A model generated the notes under the pieces. That model was given only the letters and a program-made list of their open reading frames with translations. It made no database searches and was not told where the DNA came from. 64,000 nucleotides of DNA, from positions 30,257 through 94,256 of the forward strand of contig JBCCHF010000027.1 of assembly GCA_039028895.1 (NCBI GenBank), written 5' to 3'. Position 1 is the stretch's first letter. The number at the start of each line of letters is the position of its first letter. This DNA comes from JAHDCJ01 sp039028895 (GTDB taxonomy: Bacteria; Bacteroidota; Bacteroidia; Chitinophagales; Saprospiraceae). Positions 1 through 7,614 of the stretch are shown one piece after another. The position numbers were made by a program, and so were the translations under genes.

Positions 1-409
1 CTTCCTCCTCAGAGTAGGGGATAGACTGGAAGTAAATCGGCATCCCCAATTCGCAATCATAAACTGTGAAATCAACCATGTTTTCAAGAGCAACATTGAC
101 TTCAAGTCGAATATAAAGGGGAATGTCGTGACGCCATAGATTTTCAAGTATTGGTTTTATACGGTCAACTTCGGGCTTGATGCTATAACGCAACTCTGAT
201 GATCTCTTATGCAGGTTGATCAATTTCGCTTCCTTTGAATTGATCATGCTTTTTATGACCAGCTCCTTTTGTACCGGATTTTCTTCAAAGCCTTGAAGGG
301 AGAATGCTGCTTTTATCTGTCCCTTTTTACCAAGTCCGGGAATGGACAGCAACAGTATTCCGGCAAAAATGAAGAAGGTAAAAGCAAGATATCTTGATTG
401 TTTGATCAT
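1..409 (-). CDS. Secreted protein of unknown function, C-terminus cut by the window edge
   Basis: An open frame begins with ATG at 409 and runs off the window start, giving 136 visible residues. The N-terminus (MIKQSRYLAFTFFIFAGILL) is a signal peptide or membrane anchor, followed by a hydrophilic region with alternating strand-like segments and a Lys/Glu-rich stretch. I do not recognise a family. It lies 80 bp downstream of the D-Ala-D-Ala ligase on the same strand, so the two may be co-transcribed, which weakly suggests an envelope role. The missing C-terminus prevents a firmer call. Confidence 0.6.
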   Translation of the reverse strand, partial: MIKQSRYLAFTFFIFAGILLLSIPGLGKKGQIKAAFSLQGFEENPVQKELVIKSMINSKEAKLINLHKRSSELRYSIKPEVDRIKPILENLWRHDIPLYIRLEVNVALENMVDFTVYDCELGMPIYFQSIPYSEEE

Positions 410-489
410 TTCATTTGATCAGATGCCGAAATGAGACAATTTGGCGGACGGGCATGTGCAATTCAAATTATTGGTCAGTTTGCTTAGCC

Positions 490-1557
490 TTACCAATCAG
501 TTTTTAGTTTTTGTTGACGTTTAAACCTTTCAATGGCATGTTGGATCAATTGGGTGATCAAATCAGTGTAGGACAAGCCAGCTTCTTCCCACAATTTTGG
601 GTACATGCTGATACTTGTGAAACCTGGAAGCGTATTGATCTCGTTGACATATACTTTTCCTGATTCGGTCAAAAACATATCTACTCGTGAGAGAACTTCA
701 CAGTTGAGTGCTTTATAGGCTTTAATGGCCGTTTTTCTCAGGGCTTCCATGGCAGTTTCGCTGACTTCTGCAGGTACGATCACCTTGGCCGCTGTTGCAC
801 TGGTGTATTTGGCATCGAACGAATATTCTTCTTCCGAAACCACCAATATCTCTCCAGCTTTGGACACTTTCGGGAATTCATTGCCCAATACGGCACATTC
901 CAGTTCACGGCCGTGGATCATTTCTTCGATCAGGATTTTGTGGTCGTATTTGAAGGCATCTTCAATGGCTGGGCCGAATTCTGCAGCAGAGTTGACTTTG
1001 TGCACTCCAACTGAAGAACCCATGTTGGCGGGTTTGATAAATATAGGTGATCCCAGCTGTATTGTGATGCTGTCGTAATTCAATGATTCCTTGTCTGTTA
1101 CATTGACTACCATGCCATTAGCCACGTTGATGTCCGCATCGCTAAGCAGGGTTTTGGCGTAAGCTTTGTCCATAGCAACTGAGGAACCCAATACGTCTGG
1201 ACCTATAAAAGGCAAATCCATAATTCGCAACAGCCCTTGGATGGTGCCGTCCTCTCCATTAGGACCATGGATAATCAGGAAAATAGCTTCGGGATCCGGT
1301 AAAGCTTCTCCTGAAGTGGTATTGATTATTTTTCCTTTTTCCTTTCCGGGAACAAGAGCCAGTTCCGCCCCTTCTTCAGGTACGAACTTCCAGTCGCCGT
1401 AATTTTCAATCAATCGCCAACATCCTCCACGATCAACGCCGATTAGCATGACCTCGAATTTACGCTTGTCTATGGCCCCATTGATGTTCCTTGCCGAGCG
1501 AACGGAAATCTCATGTTCTGGCGATTTTCCCCCGAATAGAATGGCTATTCTTCTCAC
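490..1557 (-). CDS. ddl: D-alanine--D-alanine ligase
   Basis: ATP-grasp enzyme joining two D-alanines for the peptidoglycan precursor in the cytoplasm. The N-terminal LFGGKSPEHEISVRSA motif is the Ddl signature. The centre carries the ATP-grasp lysine/glutamate region (IFIKPANMGSSVGV), and the C-terminus holds the Mg-binding stretch VNEINTLPGFT. At 355 residues it has normal family length. The start is GTG at 1557, because the LFGG motif leaves no room for a later start and no in-frame ATG is visible just upstream. No other cell-wall gene adjoins it. The region upstream is interrupted by a MITE-like element that begins about 80 bp from the start codon and could affect its promoter. Confidence 0.96.
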   Translation of the reverse strand: MRRIAILFGGKSPEHEISVRSARNINGAIDKRKFEVMLIGVDRGGCWRLIENYGDWKFVPEEGAELALVPGKEKGKIINTTSGEALPDPEAIFLIIHGPNGEDGTIQGLLRIMDLPFIGPDVLGSSVAMDKAYAKTLLSDADINVANGMVVNVTDKESLNYDSITIQLGSPIFIKPANMGSSVGVHKVNSAAEFGPAIEDAFKYDHKILIEEMIHGRELECAVLGNEFPKVSKAGEILVVSEEEYSFDAKYTSATAAKVIVPAEVSETAMEALRKTAIKAYKALNCEVLSRVDMFLTESGKVYVNEINTLPGFTSISMYPKLWEEAGLSYTDLITQLIQHAIERFKRQQKLKTDW

Positions 1558-1639
1558 GAATTCAGTTTTCGCGAAAATTAAGCATTTTAATTTTTTTGAG
1601 GTGGAATTATCTCATGTTTTAGTGGGGTCTTCTGAAAGG

Positions 1640-1931
1640 GCTACCGTGTGGACACATCGAATTATTTTTAAATTATCTTTGGTTAAGATGTCTTTTTGTG
1701 ACCTTGTACAGGTCAAATTATGTTTGCTAGTTTTCCGGTTTTCAATTTTCCCGACCTCAGAGAGGTCGCACATTCACCTAAAATGGAATAATTCGACCTC
1801 TCTGAGGTCGGAAACAAGATTTATGGCCATTTAGCTAACATAGTTAGACTGCTCTGCGGTCAATGGTTTGGCCAAACTACGCCTGTGAAAAAGTCAATTT
1901 GCCAAAAAAAGATGTGTCCAAACGGTAGCTC
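1640..1931. mobile_element. MITE-like non-coding insertion, 292 bp
   Basis: A 19-bp segment at 1640-1658 (GCTACCGTGTGGACACATC) is repeated in inverted orientation at 1911-1929 with one mismatch. The 8-bp sequence CTGAAAGG flanks the element directly at 1632-1639 and 1932-1939, as a target-site duplication would. The inside has no convincing gene but holds nested palindromes (1751-1811 and 1866-1877). Terminal inverted repeats, a short direct repeat and no coding capacity together fit a miniature inverted-repeat element mobilised in trans. An 8-bp duplication is known for the IS1595 and IS256 groups among others, but the parent is not identified. Confidence 0.55.
1751..1811. repeat. Perfect 18-bp inverted repeat, each arm itself palindromic
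   Basis: CCGACCTCAGAGAGGTCG at 1751-1768 is matched exactly in inverted orientation by 1794-1811, with 25 bp between. Each arm is also an internal hairpin (CGACCT...AGGTCG), so the region can fold either as one long stem or as two small hairpins. It sits inside the MITE-like element and is probably part of that element's structure. Confidence 0.8.
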
Positions 1932-1941
1932 CTGAAAGGCG

Positions 1942-1988
1942 CCCTGCGTTTAACATTATTACGCAGGGTCCTCTTCGAGAGACCCTGC
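1942..1988. terminator. Two overlapping alternative hairpins between ddl and the DUF4405-like gene
   Basis: CCCTGCG at 1942-1948 pairs with CGCAGGG at 1962-1968. The same right arm (GCAGGGTC, 1963-1970) can instead pair with GACCCTGC at 1981-1988. The mutually exclusive stems lie just past the 3' end of the minus-strand gene ending at 2006. No clear T-run follows on the minus strand, so intrinsic termination is plausible but not proven. Confidence 0.35.
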
Positions 1989-2005
1989 TAGGACAATATG
2001 GAAAG

Positions 2006-3064
2006 TCAATTTAATACCTGCAGATCTTTTGGGGTTACCCCAATGACAATGCGTTCAACAATATCCCGAGCAGTGGTGATTTTTGAAAGATCAGGATAAA
2101 TTTTCCCGGTTTTACCGGAATGGTGGCCATGGCCTACAAGTTGCATGAGATAGTAATCCAATCGATCGTTCAAATTGATGTCGACTGAATATATCAGAGA
2201 AGGTTGCCCGGTCAATCCCGTCCCACTATGATACTCATCATCCTCTGGAAAATCATACTCCGAATAGTATTCGTTATCATCGAATGCTACATTGATTTCC
2301 AGTTTCAGGGTGAAACGCGACAATTCAGGCACGGAGGTTTCAAGAATGAAGTTGCCAATTTGAGTGGCTCCCGTTATGGCATCCGGTAACGGCTCATTAG
2401 ACGGTGGCGCAAAATACCCATCCGTGTAAGCAGGCCCTTTTTTATGTGACCAGATCGGCAACGCATCTACCCTGCGATAATCACCACCACTCCAATCCTT
2501 TTCCTCATCAAAAGATTTGAAGTTGTCTTTTGTCCGCCCGCCAAAAAATAATCCCTTGGCTGTAGCCTTGGTTACGAATAACGTTTGTACAAAATGTCCT
2601 GATGAATCTTCCATCCAGATGGCAATTTGCGGATGCCAGAAATGTTCACCGTGCAGCAGGTCAAATTGTATATCAACCCCTGCATGATTTGTCATTTCGA
2701 TTATAGCATATCTTTTGTTGTCGATTTCTTTGACAGTTTTGGCTTTATACCTGGCCCCCAAATCCATCATTCCTGTAAAAGGTGATTTTTGAAAATAGGT
2801 GCCTCCCAATAAACCGCTAATAATTACGGCAACAATCCACAACTCGGGCCGTTTTAGTCCTTTCCCGAAAGGAAGATAACTGAGCAAGGCCCATAGGTTA
2901 TTACTCAAATGAAATAGAGCACCAAGCAAAAAAGTAAGGCCAAAGAAAGTGTGGACAGTAGCTACGGTGCGCGAATAATCAGTAAAAAATGACAGTACAC
3001 CAGTAAAAGCCAGCACCGCAAAGCTCAGGGCAAGACTAAGGATTACAAAATTTCTAAATTTCAT
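2006..3064 (-). CDS. Membrane protein with DUF4405-like N-terminus and DUF2271-like periplasmic domain
   Basis: 352 residues. Three hydrophobic helices fill roughly residues 5-27, 37-60 and 75-92. The second carries His residues (VHTFFGL, LFHLSNN) like the haem-ligating helices of small cytochrome-b-type (DUF4405) proteins. The rest is a predicted extracytoplasmic domain with a beta-rich segment near 250-310 resembling DUF2271. It contains PDAITGATQ, which looks like the D-x-x-TGAT flavin-attachment motif of FMN-bind proteins but also occurs in DUF2271-like sequences. It lies one base after the Cys-rich secreted protein upstream, so the two are surely co-transcribed. A redox or haem role is inference. 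Confidence 0.6.
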   Translation of the reverse strand: MKFRNFVILSLALSFAVLAFTGVLSFFTDYSRTVATVHTFFGLTFLLGALFHLSNNLWALLSYLPFGKGLKRPELWIVAVIISGLLGGTYFQKSPFTGMMDLGARYKAKTVKEIDNKRYAIIEMTNHAGVDIQFDLLHGEHFWHPQIAIWMEDSSGHFVQTLFVTKATAKGLFFGGRTKDNFKSFDEEKDWSGGDYRRVDALPIWSHKKGPAYTDGYFAPPSNEPLPDAITGATQIGNFILETSVPELSRFTLKLEINVAFDDNEYYSEYDFPEDDEYHSGTGLTGQPSLIYSVDINLNDRLDYYLMQLVGHGHHSGKTGKIYPDLSKITTARDIVERIVIGVTPKDLQVLN

Positions 3065-3065
3065 A

Positions 3066-3554
3066 TCAGGCCTTAAGCATGGAGGTCAAAGATGAGATCC
3101 GCTTTTTCAGATAGGCGACCTGGCGTGCTTTGTTTTGCGGAAGTTCAAAAGGCTCAAATCTTTGTTGCATCAATGAAGAGAAGCTGCCTTCAATAATTCT
3201 CACTTCATCTGCTATGATTGAAATGCTCTCATCATCAGTCTCTCCAACGATGCCATGTACTGAATAAGTCCGCTCATCGAAGTTGATGGTTTCATAGGTT
3301 TCCATAATGGCCTTTAGGTTGATCAGATCCTCTCTTAGCGCAGAGATCACTTTGGCTTCTCCGAATTTCGTTTGGGCGCCTCGGCAGGCCGAAGGAGTAC
3401 ATCCTGAAGTTGTTGCTTGCTTGCTGTCTTTAGTACAGCAGACTTTTTTTTCAGCATCTTTTGACGTTGTGCAACAGGTTGTCGATTGGGCCATTCCTTG
3501 CCCGGCAATGAGAAAGAAAAAGGTAATAGAGAAGATTTGAAACAGGGTTTTCAT
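3066..3554 (-). CDS. Small Cys-rich secreted protein next to SigZ
   Basis: 162 residues from the ATG at 3554, which opens a clear signal peptide (MKTLFQIFSITFFFLIAGQG, cleavage after MAQ). The mature N-terminus carries cysteine pairs and singles (STTCCTTS, KVCCTKD, SGCTPSACRG), followed by an alpha-helical, Cys-free half. The spaced CC motifs suggest metal or thiol chemistry in the periplasm. The gene lies between sigZ upstream and the DUF4405-like membrane protein downstream, all on the same strand. The shared cysteine theme with SigZ makes a common redox or metal stress response plausible. I know no family name for it. Confidence 0.7.
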   Translation of the reverse strand: MKTLFQIFSITFFFLIAGQGMAQSTTCCTTSKDAEKKVCCTKDSKQATTSGCTPSACRGAQTKFGEAKVISALREDLINLKAIMETYETINFDERTYSVHGIVGETDDESISIIADEVRIIEGSFSSLMQQRFEPFELPQNKARQVAYLKKRISSLTSMLKA

Positions 3555-3658
3555 ATCACGTCTTTTAAATGTCAATAATTTGAAAATTCAATATTCACAT
3601 CTAAAGACGGAAAGTTGTAAAAAAGACGCAAAACAGGATTTGAGATTGTGTAATGACC

Positions 3659-4204
3659 TTATTTACAGGAACATCTGGGGCGATAGGCAATAATATTGCC
3701 GTAAGAGTCATGTTCTACAATACAACATTCAATGATCAGGTTTTTCAAGAGCTGCCGACCTCGTTGCACCCTTGATTTCGCTCCTGAATATGAGATATTT
3801 AGTTTTTTTGCCAAAGCTTTCTGCGACAATCCTTCCACTTCGGTGAGGATCATGGCTTCTCTGTATTTTTCTGGCAATTTTTCAATAAATGGGTTGATGC
3901 AGGCCGCAAGGTCTTTGTTTCTGAATGTTTGTGGCTCTGGACCCAGTTTATGCACGATTTCGGGAAATTGTTTGGTCTTTTTTTGTTCCCTGAAATGGTC
4001 GATTGCTAAATTATGTGCTGTCTTGAATAACCAGGCAGGTACGGTTTCCGGATTTTCCAGATGATGTCGGTTTTGATATAATTTGAGGAACACTTCCTGA
4101 GAGATGTCGTTTGCTTTCTCCCGGTCATTGACGATCTTGAAGATATAGACGGAAAGTTTTTTTGCGTAGGAATCCCAAATTTGTGTAGTATCCTGATTTG
4201 TCAT
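3659..4204 (-). CDS. sigZ: RNA polymerase ECF sigma factor, SigZ type
   Basis: 181 residues from ATG 4204, chosen because sigma region 2 (DREKANDISQEVFLKLYQNR) then begins at the usual distance. Region 4 is EKYREAMILTEVEGLSQKALAKKLNISYSGAKSRVQRGRQ, quoted here only by its ends: EKYREAM to VQRGRQ. The C-terminal tail after region 4 has CC and CSC motifs around VEHDSYGNIIAYRPR, the feature that separates SigZ from other ECF factors. The cysteines may bind metal or sense redox state. No anti-sigma gene adjoins it, so the Cys tail may itself be the sensor. The next two genes on the strand are likely targets. It diverges from the glycerolipid enzyme at 4360. Confidence 0.9.
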   Translation of the reverse strand: MTNQDTTQIWDSYAKKLSVYIFKIVNDREKANDISQEVFLKLYQNRHHLENPETVPAWLFKTAHNLAIDHFREQKKTKQFPEIVHKLGPEPQTFRNKDLAACINPFIEKLPEKYREAMILTEVEGLSQKALAKKLNISYSGAKSRVQRGRQLLKNLIIECCIVEHDSYGNIIAYRPRCSCK

Positions 4205-4347
4205 AGGCCAACTTCCTTTTTTACAAGGACTTATTGACGGGTAGGAATATTGCATTTGGCGGACAACAAAATTGTGAGAAAATTGAATTCCGGTATTGAT
4301 ACTGGTCAAACAACACCTCTCAGTCTGCTATTCTTATCCCCCTTTAT

Positions 4348-4355
4348 TATCTTTG
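4348..4355 (+). promoter_or_regulatory. Bacteroidota -7 element TATCTTTG for the glycerolipid enzyme
   Basis: TATCTTTG exactly fits the TAnnTTTG consensus recognised by the Bacteroidota primary sigma factor. It ends only four bases before the ATG at 4360, so the transcript would start at or next to the start codon (leaderless). No convincing -33 TTTG is seen. Confidence 0.5.
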
Positions 4356-4359
4356 TAAC

Positions 4360-7300
4360 ATGTCGAAAACAGCAATGCAAGCAATTCTTGATAATCATCG
4401 GTTTCAGAACAAACTCGGTGAATTAGCGAATGAGTACGGTCTTAGTTTCGAAAAGGTAAGAAAAGACGCAGAAAAATACCTGAAAGAGTTATATACCGAG
4501 CATCAGCCACTGGTTGGTCTTGCAGGAGTGGAAAGTTTCAGGTTCCTGCTTTCCAGGGGATATGATAAATCCATTGATGTAAATCCGGAAGAGATCAAAA
4601 AAATCACACGGCTGATGCGGCGTCACCCTGTTGCCTTTGTAGTAACGCACAAGACATACATAGACACCGTAGTTTTAAGTATTGTTTTGGGACGCCATGG
4701 ACTCCCGCTCCCGCTTATGTTTGCTGGAATAAACATGGGGTTCATGGGGGTTAAACAACTTGGTAAAAAGGCCGGACTGATCTTTATCAGAAGATCGTTT
4801 AAAGATAACCACGTTTACAAAGCTACATTACGTCACTATATTGCTACGCTACTCGACCAGAAAGCCAGTTTCATGTGGGCCATTGAAGGCACCCGTTCAA
4901 GAACTGGTAAGCTGGTCTGGCCAAAAATGGGTATCCTGAAATACATTATGGAAGGGGAGCAGGATACTTCGCACAAGGTGAAATATGTGCCTGTTTCACT
5001 AGTCTATGATTTAATTCCGGATGTAAAGGAAATGACGAAGGAAGGCAGGGGTAAAAATAAAAAACCTGAAAGCCTGTTGTGGTTTATCAATTACTTCAGG
5101 AAAATGAATGATAAACTGGGCCGTATTTCATTACGATTTGGAGACCCCGTAGATATTTCAGATGAAGGCACTGTTAACATCCCAATTAAGCAAAATAATT
5201 TGGGTGATGGTCAGAGTAGCATCCCGTTACTGGCCTTTGAGCTCGTCCATTCGATTAACCGGATAACTCCAGTAACAACGACATCTTTAATATGTAATGC
5301 ATTATTAAGTAAATATTCTTTACCCAAAGCGGTGCTTGATAACAACGTGGCTGACCTGATGCATCTCATAGAAAGCCATAAACCCGATGCGTTAGTAGAC
5401 AGGGGCATTGCTGTAGGAGAATCTGTCCAGAAAGGGCTTAATCTCCTTTTGAAAGCAGGTCTTGTCAGAAAAGTAGGGGAAGGGCTTAATTCGAAATATG
5501 CAATTGTAGCTGAGAACTACCTTGAAGCGACGTATTACGCTAATATGGCTGTACATCATCTTTATCAACGGGCCTTTATCGAAATGGCGTTGTTGAAGGT
5601 GATCGACGTCAAATCGGCTCAGCGGGAACTGGCATTCTGGGAAGAGATCATGTCTTTGCGTAACCTGTTTAAGTTCGAATTTTTCTACTCCAAAAAATCG
5701 AGTTTTTCTGACAAGATCGAAGCTGATTTTGCGATCCTGGATCAGGATTGGGGGAAGAAGTTAAATGGGCCAAAAACAGGATTATCCAAATTACTGAAGC
5801 ATCAAAGCCTTTTGATCGCTCCTGTGGTATTATACACCTACCTGGAAGCGTATAAGATCGTTGGTCGTGCGCTCCAGAATATGGATCCGGTGGATCATTT
5901 CGATGAAAAAGCATTCCTGGAAGCCTGCCTGGCACTTGGTGAAGAATTGCACTGGCAGGGGCAGATACATCGGCTGGAGTCTGTTTCAAAGCCTTTCTTA
6001 CTAAATGGTATTCGTCTGGTCAGGAATCTGAATATCATTCCGGCCTACGGTGACCGGAAAGAAGACGGCATAAAAAAATTCCAGGATCATATCCAGGATT
6101 GTACAGAACGCATCAGGTTGTTACAGGAGTATACGCTTGATAGTCCAACTGCATCAACTGCCTTAATTCCGCTTGAGCAACGTATCGTGCCTGGTTCTAA
6201 AACGGACGTAGTAACCAAAGAAATTTTTGAAGGTGAATCAGGTGCCCATATTGGGGCATTTTTTGACCTAGATCGCACATTGATTGATGGTTTTTCCGCC
6301 AAGCAATTTGTGCAGACACTCATCATGAAAGGCAAATTGACCAGAAAAGAACTGGTTGCTCAGTTTGCTGCCGGACTGGTCTATGCCACTGGAAATACAA
6401 ATTTTTCGAATATCGTGGCAATAGGGGCCAATGGCGTTAAGGGAGTAAAGGAACAAGTCTTCATCGATGTTGGAGAAGAAGTATATCGCGAATACCTTGC
6501 AGATCATATTTATCCTGAGGCCAGAGCTCTTGTGGCAGCGCATTTCGAGAAAGGCCACACGGTGGCTATCGTTTCAGCTGCCACACCTTACCAAGTAAAT
6601 CCTGTTGCTCATGAGCTGGGCATTGAACACATTATGTGTACCCGACTTGAAGTCGAAAATGGAATATTTACAGGCAAGATCATCGATCCTGCTTGCTGGG
6701 GAGAGGGCAAGGCTAAAGCTGGTAGATTATTAGCCGACCAACTTAATCTCGATTTATCCAAAAGCTATTTTTACACCGATAGCGTAGCGGATCTTCCATT
6801 ACTGGAAATTGTAGGTAATCCACGGCCTTTAAATCCTGATGTAAAACTATCCAGCATTGCATTCGAAAATGACTGGCCAATCAATAAACTCAATGATGAA
6901 GCTCGTCCGACCGTAACCAATGTCGTAAGAACGGGTTTAGCTGCAGGTAGCATGATCCCTGCTGTTTTAAAAGGCGTAACCAAAGGCGCTTCACGTGGAT
7001 CATGGAGCGATGGCATCAATGCCATGGTTGCAGCGTTTGGCGATATTGGAACTGCTATGGCGGGTATTAAACTTGTTGTGAAAGGTGAGGAAAATCTTTG
7101 GTCACACAGGCCTGCCGTTTTCATTTTCAACCACCAGTCTGGTGCTGATATGTTTATTGGCGCAAAACTGGTCAGGAAAGATGTAAGAGCCATCGCCAAA
7201 AAGAGTTTGAAATACACACCTATCGGCCCATTCATGATGGCGGCAGGCGTAATATTCATTGATCGGGGCAATCGCGACAAAGCCATCGACGCCATGAAGC

Positions 7301-7614
7301 CGGCAGTAGAAGCTATGCAAAATGGTATTTCTGTAGTCATCGCACCTGAAGGCACCAGGAGTAAAGGTTACGAATTAGGGCCATTCAAGAAAGGGGCTTT
7401 CCATTTGGCGATGCAGGCAGGGGTGCCAGTCGTACCCATCGTAATTACAAATGCGCATGACGCACTTCCCAAGGGGAAAACAGTTTTCACACCTGCTGCT
7501 GTGGAAGTGTCAGTATTAAAACCAATTCCAACGGACGACTGGAACAAGGGCAACCTCAATGAGAAGATCAGGGAGGTACGAGAATTGTATTTGAGGGAAT
7601 TGGGGCAGCTCTAA
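4360..7614 (+). CDS. Three-domain glycerolipid enzyme: PlsB-like GPAT, HAD-IB phosphatase, PlsC-like AGPAT
   Basis: 1084 residues. Residues 1 to about 600 form a PlsB-type glycerol-3-phosphate acyltransferase: motif I is HKTYID (97-102, in place of HxxxxD) and motif III is EGTRSR (from 176). Residues about 630-840 are a HAD-IB hydrolase with DLDRT at 636-640 (nucleophile Asp636), the SAATP motif and YTDSVADLP. Residues about 880-1084 are a PlsC-type acyltransferase with NHQSGAD (924-930) and EGTRS (from 997). One chain could therefore make lysophosphatidate and phosphatidate and perhaps dephosphorylate a lipid phosphate. Mycobacteria carry the same modules as neighbours (plsB2 and the HAD-PlsC fusion beside a DGAT-like gene). 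The 3' end overlaps the convergent wax synthase/DGAT by four bases. Confidence 0.9.
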   Translation: MSKTAMQAILDNHRFQNKLGELANEYGLSFEKVRKDAEKYLKELYTEHQPLVGLAGVESFRFLLSRGYDKSIDVNPEEIKKITRLMRRHPVAFVVTHKTYIDTVVLSIVLGRHGLPLPLMFAGINMGFMGVKQLGKKAGLIFIRRSFKDNHVYKATLRHYIATLLDQKASFMWAIEGTRSRTGKLVWPKMGILKYIMEGEQDTSHKVKYVPVSLVYDLIPDVKEMTKEGRGKNKKPESLLWFINYFRKMNDKLGRISLRFGDPVDISDEGTVNIPIKQNNLGDGQSSIPLLAFELVHSINRITPVTTTSLICNALLSKYSLPKAVLDNNVADLMHLIESHKPDALVDRGIAVGESVQKGLNLLLKAGLVRKVGEGLNSKYAIVAENYLEATYYANMAVHHLYQRAFIEMALLKVIDVKSAQRELAFWEEIMSLRNLFKFEFFYSKKSSFSDKIEADFAILDQDWGKKLNGPKTGLSKLLKHQSLLIAPVVLYTYLEAYKIVGRALQNMDPVDHFDEKAFLEACLALGEELHWQGQIHRLESVSKPFLLNGIRLVRNLNIIPAYGDRKEDGIKKFQDHIQDCTERIRLLQEYTLDSPTASTALIPLEQRIVPGSKTDVVTKEIFEGESGAHIGAFFDLDRTLIDGFSAKQFVQTLIMKGKLTRKELVAQFAAGLVYATGNTNFSNIVAIGANGVKGVKEQVFIDVGEEVYREYLADHIYPEARALVAAHFEKGHTVAIVSAATPYQVNPVAHELGIEHIMCTRLEVENGIFTGKIIDPACWGEGKAKAGRLLADQLNLDLSKSYFYTDSVADLPLLEIVGNPRPLNPDVKLSSIAFENDWPINKLNDEARPTVTNVVRTGLAAGSMIPAVLKGVTKGASRGSWSDGINAMVAAFGDIGTAMAGIKLVVKGEENLWSHRPAVFIFNHQSGADMFIGAKLVRKDVRAIAKKSLKYTPIGPFMMAAGVIFIDRGNRDKAIDAMKPAVEAMQNGISVVIAPEGTRSKGYELGPFKKGAFHLAMQAGVPVVPIVITNAHDALPKGKTVFTPAAVEVSVLKPIPTDDWNKGNLNEKIREVRELYLRELGQL

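Noticed and set aside
6771..7355. 194-codon minus-strand open frame inside the glycerolipid enzyme
   Set aside because: It is antisense to conserved HAD and PlsC motifs and has no protein-like features.
7611..7614. Stop-codon overlap of convergent genes as regulation
   Set aside because: Four-base overlaps occur here and at 58196-58199; they are common in compact genomes and show no further signal.
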